From contig CM043958.1 of assembly GCA_014529385.2 (NCBI GenBank), forward strand, positions 91,459,935 to 91,523,934: a stretch of DNA of 64,000 nt, read 5' to 3'. Below the pieces are notes generated by a model, which saw only the letters and a list, made by a program, of their open reading frames with translations, was not told the DNA's origin and did not search any database. Position numbers and translations under genes: made by a program. Origin of the DNA: Adiantum capillus-veneris (taxonomy: Eukaryota > Streptophyta > Polypodiopsida > Polypodiales > Pteridaceae). Positions 44,134 through 55,179 of the stretch are shown one piece after another (position 1 is the stretch's first letter; every line of letters begins with the position of its first letter).

Positions 44134-47100
44134 TATTTTCAATGAAGAAGATGTCTCTAAGAATACTCAGAGTGAGAAAACAACATCCTCAAAACCAACA
44201 CAAGTGAAAACAGCTGCTGCAGCACCACTTAAATCCATAGAAGACATGCTCAAAAGAATGAATGAAATGATAAATAACATGCAAAAAGAACCTATGAGAG
44301 TACCAGGGCAAGGGATACCTCAACATGGACAACCAATTAGGCCAAAAAAATGGTGTTCTATCGAGGGTAAATGGACCAACCATGAGACCAATGAGTGCTA
44401 TTAGCGACCAAAGTACGATGGAGATGCTCAATATGTGCCTATGAGGCCACAAGGACAACCCATGTACATATATCAGCCTAATATGGCCCCAACACAAAGA
44501 CCACCACAATGGGTATGGAAAGACCACAAATAGTGTTGGCTCAACAACCTCCATATCCTGGACATAATGCAGTGCATGTAAAGTATATGCATTCAGAAGG
44601 AGTCATAGATGAACAAGCACTAGTGCCTGTTATACCCTATGTGGAGCCTAATCCATCTACAGTAATGGTAGAAGGAGAGGGGTATAATTCACATCCACCT
44701 TCAATGCAAGAACCTGTGACTTATGCTACACCCAAGCTTACATAGACGTACTATGTAGCTAATCAAGGTGCTAGACCTCCTATGGTAAGACCCATAATTA
44801 AGCCAAGGACTGGAAACTGTCATAATTGTGGTGCAGATGATCATTGGAAAAATAATGCCCAGAATTTGACAAGAACATTAAGCCCGTTGAAGCTTTTTGT
44901 ACACAATGTTGCAAAAAGGGTGGACACTTCACTGAAGACTGTCCAAAAAATCCTTTAAACAAGGGAAAAACAGTAGTGAATGTGGTCCAAGTGATACCTA
45001 GTAGCTCATCGGAGAGTGAACCTATTTTTCCAATCAAGATGATCACTAGATTCCAAGATAAGAAAAAGAAGCATAACTCCTCTGATGAATCAGAGAATAC
45101 TAAAATTTTCTCTCAAAAGTCCAAGAAAAGAAGAAGTCCAAGGTATGAGATGAGAAAATAGAAACAAAAGGATGAAATTGAGAAAAAAGCCAAGAAACTA
45201 TTCCAGGAAAGAGTGAAAGAAACGGGAAGTGAAATCAAGGAAACCACAGTGAAATCTGGAGGATCAATTTTGGTAGAAATTTTTTTTGAGCCAATCAATG
45301 CAGCCTTGGAAGCTTTCCAAGCGGGGCTTAACACTAGAATGGTAACCTAACACGACATAAAAGTGTCCTTTCAAGGTTTTGGGAAAAAATTCCAAAACCA
45401 TATTAGATCCACTCATTTTGAAAAATCCTTTCATGAGCTTATAGTTCAATAACTACTCCATATGGAAAAAATGAGAAACTTGTAATTTTTCTCATCCCTT
45501 GGTCACTACAAGCCTCCAAAGTTGATGGACCAGTGCATTTTGCCCAAAACAGCAATTTCTTACAGTTGATTGCATATAAATAAGAGTGGGGATTTTTGTA
45601 GGACATGAGATAAAATGCCTCGTTAACTTCAATGGGTTGGTGACCAAAACATATGGTTGCTTTTACCTCACTAATTGTTTTTTGGGCAAAAAAAATAGGT
45701 ACAAAAAAGTTGCATTTTTGCCATTCTACGGACCTATCATCAAAGTTTCTATAGTCACGCTCAATACATATACTATATACATGTTTTATTAGTTCCCTTT
45801 GGGCCTTTGGATTCAAAAGGAGCCATGGAGCATGTCAAAAGGATAATGGATCTCTTACAATTGGAAACTTGGGGGCAATGATAAAGTGCTAAATACAGCA
45901 AACATGAAAAAACTGGGTTTAGCATTATGACCTCTAGAAACCCATAGGAACTACTCAATATCTAGCCAAGTTTGTAGTCTATGAGTAGATATGGTTACTA
46001 CCTACAAAATACACACAATTGGCCTAAGAAACTAGCAATATTGAGAAAGTTATACTTGCTACTCTAAAATGTATCGTATTCAATCAAAAAACTCAACCAT
46101 CATCATATACTATGCTATATAGTATATTAGGTCCCCCAAAACTCAAGGAAGACTAGCTTTATGTTATATATTACACTTACACAATCAAAATTGAATTTGG
46201 ATATCAAGAAAACCCCCAAAAAAATCATAAAGTGCTAATTTTGGCCAAAAAACAGGATTATGCAATTCTTGTAAATTGGTCATAACTTTCAATTTTAACA
46301 CTTACCTCTCCCTACAAGCATCAAAAAATGTTGAGAACTATGAAGGGCTAACCTCTAGCCATCTAAACCTCACAAACCTAAAGTTTAGAGTGGTATAGTT
46401 GCCAAAAATTGAAAAAAAAGCCAAAAACAGGACCCATTTTTTCACACATTTTAGGTTCAAAAATGTTGTGCAAGAGTAACGTTAATGGTGAGATCGATAC
46501 TCCAAAAAAAATTCTAAGTTTTTTTCAGCTCATAAGGAAACTTTGTGGATATATAGCACCTAGAAATCCATTCTCATACTCTTCAAATAATTCAAGCAAA
46601 ATGGTCACGTAACAGGACACAAAAGTGTCCAAGGACATAAAAGTGTCATGTTATTACCATTCTAGTGTTAAAGCAAGCCAAAACATGGAAACAAATGGAA
46701 AAACTATCCTTCTCCAGATATGGAAGCATCAATGCTTGAAGCTTATCAAAATTTGGTAAGAATTACTCAAGAAATGCTAGAAAAACAAAAACCCAAGCTT
46801 GAAAGTAAAGAAAAACCCGAGGATTTGTGGTAGAAACGAGTAAACAAAAATCCGAAGCGGTGGAAAAACCCCACCTTGAGACTAAATATCTAGAACTCAT
46901 AGTGCTTGACAGTGAAGATGCTTTAGATGGAATTTGTTTGTGGAGGAAGACTGTGGCCAAGACATTTATGGGACAAAGTAATAGAGATTAATGATGGGAG
47001 CTTAACTTTAAATTCGGCTCCTATAGAGGAAGTTTGGTTAGAAAATCTACCTCCTGATATGGACAATGATGTACAATCCTTGTATGGGGATTGCGGCTCT

Positions 47101-47368
47101 GAAGCATCAGGAATGTTTAAACCAATGACTCTGAAAACAGTACCCTCTTACTTAGGAGACAACAAAGAATAATCCATAGTGTGTAAAACCACCCACATAA
47201 AAAGAGCGGAACAAACTTTAGAGGTAGACAACATCCATTCAATCATGTCCACACCCATTTAATACACTCTTACTTTACGAGAACAGTTAAAAATCAGACC
47301 ATATTTATGGAATGATTTACAAAAGACTCTAGAGAAGGTGGGGATAACATGGCTAATCGCAAAAAAAA
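44134..47368 (+). pseudogene. Element C nucleocapsid part, split by a TIR transposon
   Basis: Zinc-knuckle remnants: C-H-N-C-G-x-D-H-W near 44819 and C-T-Q-C ... G-H-F-T-E-D-C near 44909. The TIR element (45332-46667) sits inside the Leu/Ala-rich segment after it; with the element and one TTAA removed, the codons line up with element B (20200-20215). The remaining part to 47368 is acidic and broken by stops. Confidence 0.65.
45332..46667. mobile_element. TIR DNA transposon without transposase (1336 bp)
   Basis: Ends CACTAGAATGGTAA and TTACCATTCTAGTG form a perfect inverted repeat of at least 14 bp, flanked by TTAA on both sides (45328-45331, 46668-46671). Just inside both ends lies the palindromic motif GACATAAAAGTGTC, doubled at the right end. 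No transposase-like ORF is present, so it is non-autonomous. The TTAA and the end sequence can also be read as a TA duplication with a longer repeat, so the superfamily is not settled. Confidence 0.85.
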
Positions 47369-47800
47369 TTGGGAAAATTGAAACATGAACTGGATAACAA
47401 GAAAATTAGATATGTCCCAATGAGCAAATTAGGAGAATACTATGAAGGGGAAGAAGGAAACACAACCCTTCCGATGAGATATAATGATGTAAAAACCATG
47501 GCAATACTGGACAATGGGGCATGCATAGCCATAGCCACAAAAGTAGTATGGGAATCATGGGAAAAACCATCCATTAGACAAACCCAAATGAAATTACAAT
47601 TGGCTGATGGACACATTGAAAAACCCTTAGGACTGCTTGAAAAAGTGATACTTAGTTCCTATGGAATTGATTATCAACATACTTTTGCAATAGTGAACTT
47701 TGAAAAAAAACTTAATCATGAAATCATCTTGGGAAGGCCATTCATGAAGCAAGTACAGCTCATCCAGGACTAGGGAAACAACTACCTATACTTGAAGTAA
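47369..47800 (+). pseudogene. Element C first protease
   Basis: Open 47369-47773. The active-site box is D-N-G-A at 47510-47521 (the usual Ser is Asn, fits a G-to-A change) and the I-I-L-G-R-P-F box is near 47725. Closely parallel to element B (21040-21330). A TAG ends it where B continues with Trp. Confidence 0.78.
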
Positions 47801-49015
47801 GTGGGATCAATCAAAAGGGTCAATTTGAAAGATCACACATAGGGATGTCATGAAAACACTCATACAAGAATTTGACTCGGTCTCTTCAGGTGAATCAAAG
47901 CTTCCGTCTTGGTTAAACAAAGACACACCTATTTGGATGTGTGGAGCCTCAAAAGAAGTTCACCACCTAATAAACCTCCTTATAGAGTTTCTCAAGCTCA
48001 ACAAGAGGAGATTATGTAGCAAGTGCAAGAGTTAGTTGAGAAGGATATACGAGAGTTTAAAACAAGAAGAATGTATCTTAAAAATGGATTGCACAGATGA
48101 AGCCTATATACATGAACCCTTTCCGAAGCATTTTTTTGAGCCATTTGAATGCACTCCAATTTTGGCAACAATGGATGTGTATGTGAATACATCCATGCCT
48201 ACTCAATTTCTCAATGAGGATGGTTATGATATAATTCCGTTACAAATTATTTTGACCATTCACATTGAAGATGAAGTTCAGGAACCCAAGTACTTACTGA
48301 AAGCTCAACAAGTTTTCTCAAACCTCTATTATGATGCTATTGATGAGTTTGAAGAACATTCAACTACATCTGATAATTCTGGGTCAGAAAAAGAACATGT
48401 TAGAGCATAAATACTCCTAAAAGGAGGGGAGAAAAAGGTTTTTGACTTTCCAAACCAAAAAACAAGAAGAAAAAATGGTATAGAAGAAAAAGAGACACCA
48501 GAAACTTGAGATCTAGACCTATGCCATCAGTTTCGAGCAAAACACAGTTTTTGATGCAGATAGATGCACATGATTGTATCAAAGACAAAATCCGGGGTAG
48601 ATATACTTCAGACAACAATCAAGAAACATAAAAAAAATGAGAAAGAAGACTCAACCAAAAAACTAAACACCAGGATGATGAATCATCCATGACAAGAGTG
48701 GAACGAAAGAAGAAAGATCAAGAGTTGAAGAATTCTCTAAAGGAGATGTATGTCATTGAAATGGAAACAACCGAGGAAGAGAGTAAAGATGTAATGAGTG
48801 TTCCATCCCATTACAATAAATAGACTCTCCAAGACCCAAAGATCATAGTCGAACAACCTAGCAAGGAACTAAGGAAACAGGGTGAGTCCTATGAAGGACC
48901 TGAAAATGCAAAGAAGACAAATCTAGCCGAACCAGGAGAAGAACCTAGACCTGCCTACATTGCGAGTAACTTGATCAAAGAAGAAGAAGAGCTTCTGCTA
49001 CGCTTACTGAAAGAA
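47801..49015 (+). pseudogene. Element C pol linker
   Basis: Open piece 48036-48410 with the E-P-F-P-K-H-F-F-E-P-F block and an acidic tail as in element B, then a Lys/Glu-rich stretch with stops leading to RT. No motif of known function. Confidence 0.55.
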
Positions 49016-50340
49016 TACTGAGATATCTTTGCTTGGTCTTATAAGGATCTCAAGGGTGTTGATCCATAAATTTGTCAACATACCATACCTATGAGACATG
49101 ATGCAAAACCAAGTAGACAGAGGCCATATACTTATAATGAAATATTTGCCAGAAAGATCAAAGAAGAGATAGAAACGAATTTATTAATGAAAATGAACAC
49201 ACATATTGGGTGTCTCCAATTGTGGTAGTACCCAAGAAAAATGGAAAATTAAGAGTGTGTGTCAATCTCAAAAAAGTGAATGCAACCACCATTAGAGACA
49301 ACTACCCTCTTCCAATCACCAAGCATGTTTTAGAACGAGTTGTAGGAAAAGAATCTTACAGATTTTTAGATGGCTTTTGAGGGTATAATCAACTTTTAGT
49401 TGATCCCAAAGATCAACATAAAACTACATTTGCGACTGAATGGGGTATTTTTGCCTATAGGGTTATGCCTTTTGGGTTAACTAATGCTCCTGCCACCTTC
49501 CAAAGATTGATGAGCCATGCTTTCGAAGAACATCTTAGAAATTTCTTGGAAGTATATATGGATGATTTATGTGTACATTCATCAATACGAGCTGATCATT
49601 TTAAACACCTCAAAAAGGTATTCAAAAAATGTAGACTATATAGGATTTGCTTGAATCCTGAAAAGTGCACATTTATGGGCATACAAGGAAAAATTCTTGG
49701 ACACATAGTGTCAAAAAATGGCATAGCGATTAATATGGATAAAATTCAAGTTATTACTGAATTGCCTAGACCAACAACAATCAAAGGGGTTCAAACTTTT
49801 ATGGGACATTGTGGATATTACAAATGATTCATTTACATGTATGCTATAATTGCAAAACCCATGTATGGAATGATTACACTCTTTGTATGGACTGATGAGT
49901 GTGAAGAATCCTTCATGAAGCTTAAACAAGTTCTCACTTTAGCCCCAATATTGAAAGCACCAGATTGGAATAAGATATTTCATATACATGTTGATGCTTC
50001 CAATCTTGCCATTGGATGTCTATTAGCTCAACCAAGAGACTGAAAAATTGATTTTCCTATTTCTTATGCTAATAGACAGTTGATGGTGGCAGAGAAAAAC
50101 TATACAACCACCGAAAGCGAAGGATTAGGGATGATCTATGCCATAAAACATTATAGACATTACCTATTGGCCAACAAATTTGTGTTCTTTGTGGACCACC
50201 AAGCTTTATTGTAGTTGGTCAACAAGCCATGCAACACACGAAGAATAGCGAAATGGTTCATCATTCTTTTGGAATTTGATTTCAATGTAGTTGTAAAAAA
50301 GGGCACATCATTTATCGAGGCTTATTTTAGGAGAATCACC
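49016..50340 (+). pseudogene. Element C reverse transcriptase and RNase H
   Basis: RT starts with the F-A-W-S-Y-K-D segment near 49027. Y-M-D-D is at 49555-49566. RNase H has D-A-S near 49993 and D-H-Q-A-L-L near 50197. Stops include a TAA in place of Gln or Ser near 49067, a TGA near 49378 and a TAG near 50214. A short deletion is likely near 49170. Inactive. Confidence 0.82.
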
Positions 50341-51995
50341 AACTGGATGCATATATGTTCTCCATAGAAATGATACCCTGTTGGTCAAAAGATATGGTTT
50401 CATTGATGACCATAGCGCAAGTGGATTCTCAAATATCACTTCCTATTACACCCCGAATAATTGGGCAATCAGCTATGTATCAATTACTAGTTGGAAGGTT
50501 ATACAAAATAAATTGAGATGGAATATTTCTTTTTTGTAGTAATCCTCAGGAGAAAACCCAATACCTAAGTCAAGCACACATTACCATAGTGGGACTTCAC
50601 TTTGCGGAAGATCAAACTATGCAATGAATCTTGAGACTTGGAGTATTTTGGTCAACCATGAGAAGTGATGTTCTCTCGTTTGTGAAAACTTATCTTCAAT
50701 GCCAGAAACAAGCACCCATACCTCACATGACATTATTTCAAGTTTCACTTGTTCCTAAGTGGAGTAACTATCTAGTTTCTTACTTATCAAGCAAAACATT
50801 TCCGAAGGATATGAGTAAACGCCGCCAAAGAGCTATTGAAATAGAACCAAGAGACTATGATCTTATTGGTAACCAATTGTATTGGAGAGGAAAGGATCAA
50901 CATTTGGGTCTTTGTGAAAATGAAGATGAATATATCCCCACTCTAGAACAAGCACATTTTGATTAGCTGGAGGACACTTTTCTAGTGAAACCACCACTAG
51001 AGCAATTTTAATGGCAGGCATATGGTGGACAATACTTTTTGCAGATGCCAAGTAATATGTTCAAAGGTGTGATACGTGTCAATGAGAAAAAATGCCAATT
51101 AGTGTAGATAGCATGCCTTGAAGACCAATAATGGGGGGGTAGAAATTTTGCAAAATGGGATAGAGATTTTGTCGGGCCTATATAACCACCTGCTTATAGA
51201 ACTCAAGCTCATTATATCATTGTAGCTCTATGGACTATTTGACCAAGTGGACAGAGGCTAAGGAAACCAAAAAGAATGATGCTAGAACCACAACCGCATT
51301 CTTGTATGAGAATGTATTCACAAGATATGGACTTCCCATAGAAATTGTCAGTGAGACGGGGGAACTCATTTCCTCAATGAGGTAATTGAATGAATTTATG
51401 GTCATCCGTAACAAATCTGCTCCATATCATCGACAAGCAAATGGACAATCTGAGCACACAAACAAAATTCTTAGCTCGGTATTGACTAAGGTGGTTAGTT
51501 CAGGACGAACTGATTGGGAAATGAATCTACATGCTGCTCTATGAGTTTCATTCAAGACAAATTTAAATGCTACACCCTTCAATCTTGTTTATGGTCTTGA
51601 TGCCATACTTCCAATAGAGTTTCTATTGCCAACACTAAGGGTAGCTAACGATCTTAAGTGGACCGGACATGAACTTTCAAAGAGGCTTGAATATTTAGAG
51701 CAGCTTGATGAGCAAAGGCTAACAACTGTAGCTCACATCTATGCACAAAAATGGAAACAAAAACAATTTTTTGATTCACGTTTAGTCACAAAAATCTTCA
51801 AAAAAGGGGACCTGGTTTTATTCTATTCCCTTAAGCAACACATTCCCAAGTTCAAGAAGAAGGGAAATGGATCGTTGAACCAATGGCTAACTGGATTAGT
51901 GGATGCCGCTTAAAGAAGTACCATTTTCCACTAACCAATGATTTGCTAGAGAAGATGCATGTAGAAAAGCAAAGAAACATGAAACGACAAATAGG
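50341..51995 (+). pseudogene. Element C integrase with duplicated zinc module
   Basis: First zinc module about 50575-50705 (H-x6-H kept, first Cys of the C-x2-C pair changed to Tyr). The second, about 50946-51085, is damaged by a frameshift. The segment that should hold the second catalytic Asp reads S-E-T-G (51350-51371), as in element A. The C-terminal part 51626-51913 is open. A TGA at 50625 and others fit C-to-T changes. Confidence 0.75.
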
Positions 51996-52019
51996 TTATT
52001 GATGAAGCCCAAGAGGAAG

Positions 52020-52648
52020 ATTGACTTTGAGTACTCAAGAGGAAAGCTGCTTTCAGAAATCAACAAACACCTATCCCCATCAACACTTTGGAACTAGATG
52101 AAAGACTATGGGAATTAAAGAATGATGTAGTGTCAATGGATGATGAATGGTAAGATGGAATGGACCTTCGCATCAAAGTACAAATGAACAATCATAGCAC
52201 AAATGCACAGTAGATACCGAAGCTCAAATGAATGCAGTCAGTTATTCCACTTACAAGAAAGCAACGAATCACTCTTTAGCATTGGCAATATCTGCTATCA
52301 AAGGATGCAATAAAAACCCAACACCGGCATTGGGAGTGGTCAACTTGAATGTGATAGTACATGGATGTTCATGCCCTCATCAATTTGTATGCATACCAGA
52401 TGAACATACCGGTGTTGGGAGTAGTCAACTTGAATGTGATAGTACATGGATGTTCATTCCCTCATCAATTTTTATGCATGCCAGATAAATATATGAATGA
52501 AACAATGATTCTAGGAATCTCATGGATGCGGATGTACAAGGCAGTACCAGATTGGGACACCAATCAACTCAAGCTATCACCTAAAGGAGGAGAACTCATC
52601 ATTCCAATTTCACCGAGCAAAGAGGAATGGAAAAGAGGTCACCCATAG
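52020..52648 (+). pseudogene. Element C second retropepsin-like domain after integrase, decayed
   Basis: The segment D-T-E-A-Q-M-N near 52210 lines up with D-S-G-A-Q-E-N of element A, so the ancestral box was probably D-T-G-A (GGA to GAA). The M-I-L-G-I-S-W box near 52505 matches L-L-G-Q-P-W of A. An 85-bp tandem duplication (52324-52493) breaks the frame in between. A TAG at 52646-52648 (fits CAG to TAG) separates it from the Trp/basic domain in the same frame. Confidence 0.6.
52324..52493 (+). repeat. 85-bp tandem duplication in the second protease-like domain of C
   Basis: 52324-52408 and 52409-52493 differ at a few positions. The length is not a multiple of three, so it shifts the frame. 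Confidence 0.85.
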
Positions 52649-53149
52649 AAGAAACAAGGGAGTCATCAATATAAGTCAACCTCTAGACAAGCAATTGCTA
52701 CAAGTAGCATGCAAGGAGTCAGGCAAATTTGGGTACCAAAAGCACAACTCAAGGACAAGCCATCTCAAATTTGGTTGCCTAAAAACTCATCTACCATACC
52801 GAATAAAGTTTCACATCTAACGACTCAAAGAAAAACATTTTCAAGAAGGGAAACTAACACAAGATGGGTTTGGAGGAAAAAAGAGCATTTATCTTCTCCA
52901 CAAACTGTAAAGCCAATGAAGCAGTGGAAAGTTAAGTCTAAAAACACTCAACCACAACAATTCATCAACGAAAAACCAAGATACCGATGGAGAGTTAAAT
53001 CTCAGCAACCGTCATCATTGATACCTACATCTCAGGAAATCAGTGTGCCAAAGCATCCAGATGGTACAATCAGGCAAAGAGCACACAAATTACAAAATCT
53101 GCTATTTAGAAAACATCAACAGGAAACCTTGACCAACGGAAACCCTTGA
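52649..53149 (+). pseudogene. Element C tryptophan/basic repeat domain
   Basis: Open from 52709. Motifs: Q-I-W-V-P-K near 52722, Q-I-W-L-P-K near 52767, R-W-V-W-R-K near 52862, Q-W-K-V-K near 52921 and Y-R-W-R-V-K near 52981. The C-terminal I-R-Q-R-A block is shared with element A. Very basic. No known family recognised; the shared order and motif in two diverged copies argue that it was a real protein domain. Confidence 0.6.
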
Positions 53150-53289
53150 GTTAACTACTCAAGACCCAACTCTTGCACAACGTACTCATTTAAATTGCAT
53201 TGATCTTCAAAGCATGGTAGAGCCATCCACGGATATGCATAGACACAATTGTTCAACCCATATACACAGTCCTCCCGGAGTACTCCATC

Positions 53290-53307
53290 AAGGAGGGGTG
53301 GAAGGGA
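53290..53307 (+). promoter_or_regulatory. Internal purine tract of element C
   Basis: AAGGAGGGGTGGAAGGGA, a counterpart of 5719-5732 in element A, after the Trp/basic domain. Confidence 0.45.
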
Positions 53308-53902
53308 CCTTCAGTAATTAAGGGTAATGTTTGAAAAGGGAGGAAAAAAGTTGAATGTTAACATGTGCTTTTTTGCAAAATATACCAATTAGTTCCCTTA
53401 AAAATCATCAACAGGGGAATTTCAACTCAGAACATCTCCCTGATGAGTGTAAATAGTGTATATAGTATCAAAAAATACATCAAAAAATAACCTTTTTTGC
53501 TTGTTTTCATCATTTTTCTTGATATTGGACCTTAAAAAATAGAGAAATCCACCAAAAAGAAATAAAATAGTGTTCTTGAATGGATTTTCTTAATTGTTGA
53601 TTTTTCAAATTTCTTTTTTAGTGCATTTTATTATTTTCTTTGATTTTTTCAATAAACAAGTCAAAAATTAATGATAAAGAGAAAATGAGTTCAGATGGAG
53701 AAACTGAAGATACGATGATGATCAAAAGGACAAGATGGACAGGCACAAAAAATTTCAATCAAAACGAGAAACGGAAACGGGAAGCATAAATTAGGTCGCC
53801 AAGACCTGTTTCTGCAAATTCTCACAGAATGACCTAATGAAGTCCGATTGAGATTTTTGAGTCTAAATAGCCTAGTAGGACTAACAAGGGAATCTAGGGG
53901 GA

Positions 53903-53907
53903 AATAG
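53903..53907. repeat. Target site duplication of the Ty1/copia element (AATAG)
   Basis: Matches 59449-59453 exactly, next to the LTR ends. Confidence 0.93.
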
Positions 53908-54126
53908 TGTTGGGATTAAAGCCCAAGTGGCCTCTTATGCGTATATGGCCGGCCGCCCGCCTAACTCACTTACCTCTAACTCTTTGTATATACTAACATA
54001 TTCTTTGTGAATACTAAGGATTTGGGAGATAACCCTTCTAACAGATCTCTGCGTACTGTACTGTGTAAGCTCACTGTGTGTGTGTGAGAGAGAGAGAGTC
54101 GACCCACGCTCCGCTCCGCGACTTCA
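53908..54126 (+). repeat. 5' LTR of the Ty1/copia element (219 bp)
   Basis: TGTTGGG to CTTCA. A TATA-like GTATATACTA lies at 53987-53996. A GT/GA dinucleotide run lies near the end. Confidence 0.95.
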
Positions 54127-54128
54127 AT

Positions 54129-54141
54129 TGGTATCAGAGCC
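54129..54141 (+). promoter_or_regulatory. Primer binding site, initiator Met-tRNA type
   Basis: TGGTATCAGAGCC two bases after the 5' LTR is the standard plant Ty1/copia primer site. Confidence 0.92.
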
Positions 54142-55179
54142 TTGGTTCAGTGCGGATTTGCGCAATCGCGCGCGCGCGCACTTTTCCGGCAGATTCTGGA
54201 TCCGGAGTTCGAAGATTCACACTCGGCGTTCCGGGGGCGTTTCCATCAGGCGACCTGGAGTTTTACCCCCCTTTCGAAGCCGTTTATGCCCTCAGAATTT
54301 CGTTCTGAGCACTACAGCAGAAGATAGATTTCAGCCGCAAAGAAATCCGTCTTGTGTAGATTGGCAAGCAGGAGGTGGTCGACATCAATATCGACATCGA
54401 CATGCATCACTTATTCGTCTTCAGAGCATCATCTATAGACCAGGTACACATATATATCATCAGATATATATATTGCAGTCTGCATTGCTACTTCTTGTGC
54501 TTGCCAGGTTCCAGGGGAGGTGTGGCCATACGACGGCTTGACACCACTGGCATGTATTGCAGATTGATGTACTGTGATTGTGGGTCTGCTAGTTGTGAGT
54601 CACGCTAGCAGACAGACCGCCGCAGCGGTCATAGGACAATGATTGGTCTATTATAGGATGTATGCTAGTTCTGGGCAGTTTGCTGAGCCATCTGAGAGGG
54701 TCGTGTGTGAGGTTTTTTGAAGCCAAGCACTGGGGGCTGGGTTACCCAGTGTGAGGTGGATTAGGTTGCTGGAGTTCCCCTCTACACGCATCCTCTTCGG
54801 CGACTTTTATCCCTTAGGATGTATGACTTTGTGTAGACACTGGATTGCATCTTATGCGTCAGGCCGTTGAGGCATTGTTCAGAGTTCAGTCTTGAGACAG
54901 ATACAGGTTCTGTCATCGCCCAGAGAGGAGACAGTGTATGCTTACAGGACAGCATATTACAGGGATTTTTTAGATTTGTCACTGGTCAGCTATTTATGAT
55001 TGTTTCTTGAGCTATCTTTTGGTTCCCAGAGCTCAGTTTACAGGGGAGACTCTGTCAAAAATTTTCAAAAATACTGACAGTTCCTGAGGAGAGGTGTTCA
55101 GCTTGTTTACTGTGTACAGAGGCCAGTTTACAGGGGAAACTCTGCCAGATTTTTCTCAGGAGTAAACAGTTTGGCAGAT
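54142..55179 (+). other. Leader of the Ty1/copia element
   Basis: About 1 kb without a convincing ORF between primer site and polyprotein. It has a GC-rich start with a CG dinucleotide run near 54168. The segment CAGTTTACAGGGGAGACTCTG occurs near 55032 and, with one change, near 55122. Confidence 0.7.

Larger units (their letters stand above)
53150..53907 (+). other. Element C spacer, first part
   Basis: AT-rich, no gene. It matches element A 5740-6350 in broken stretches. It ends at the insertion of the Ty1/copia element. Confidence 0.5.

Noticed and set aside
45439-45816. Minus-strand ORF of 125 codons as a transposase
   Set aside because: No transposase motif, biased composition, and it lies in AT-rich DNA; a chance frame is more likely.
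45332-46667. CACTA-superfamily element
   Set aside because: The ends begin CACTA, but the flank is TTAA on both sides; the three-base direct duplication expected for CACTA elements (left TAA, right TTA) is not there.
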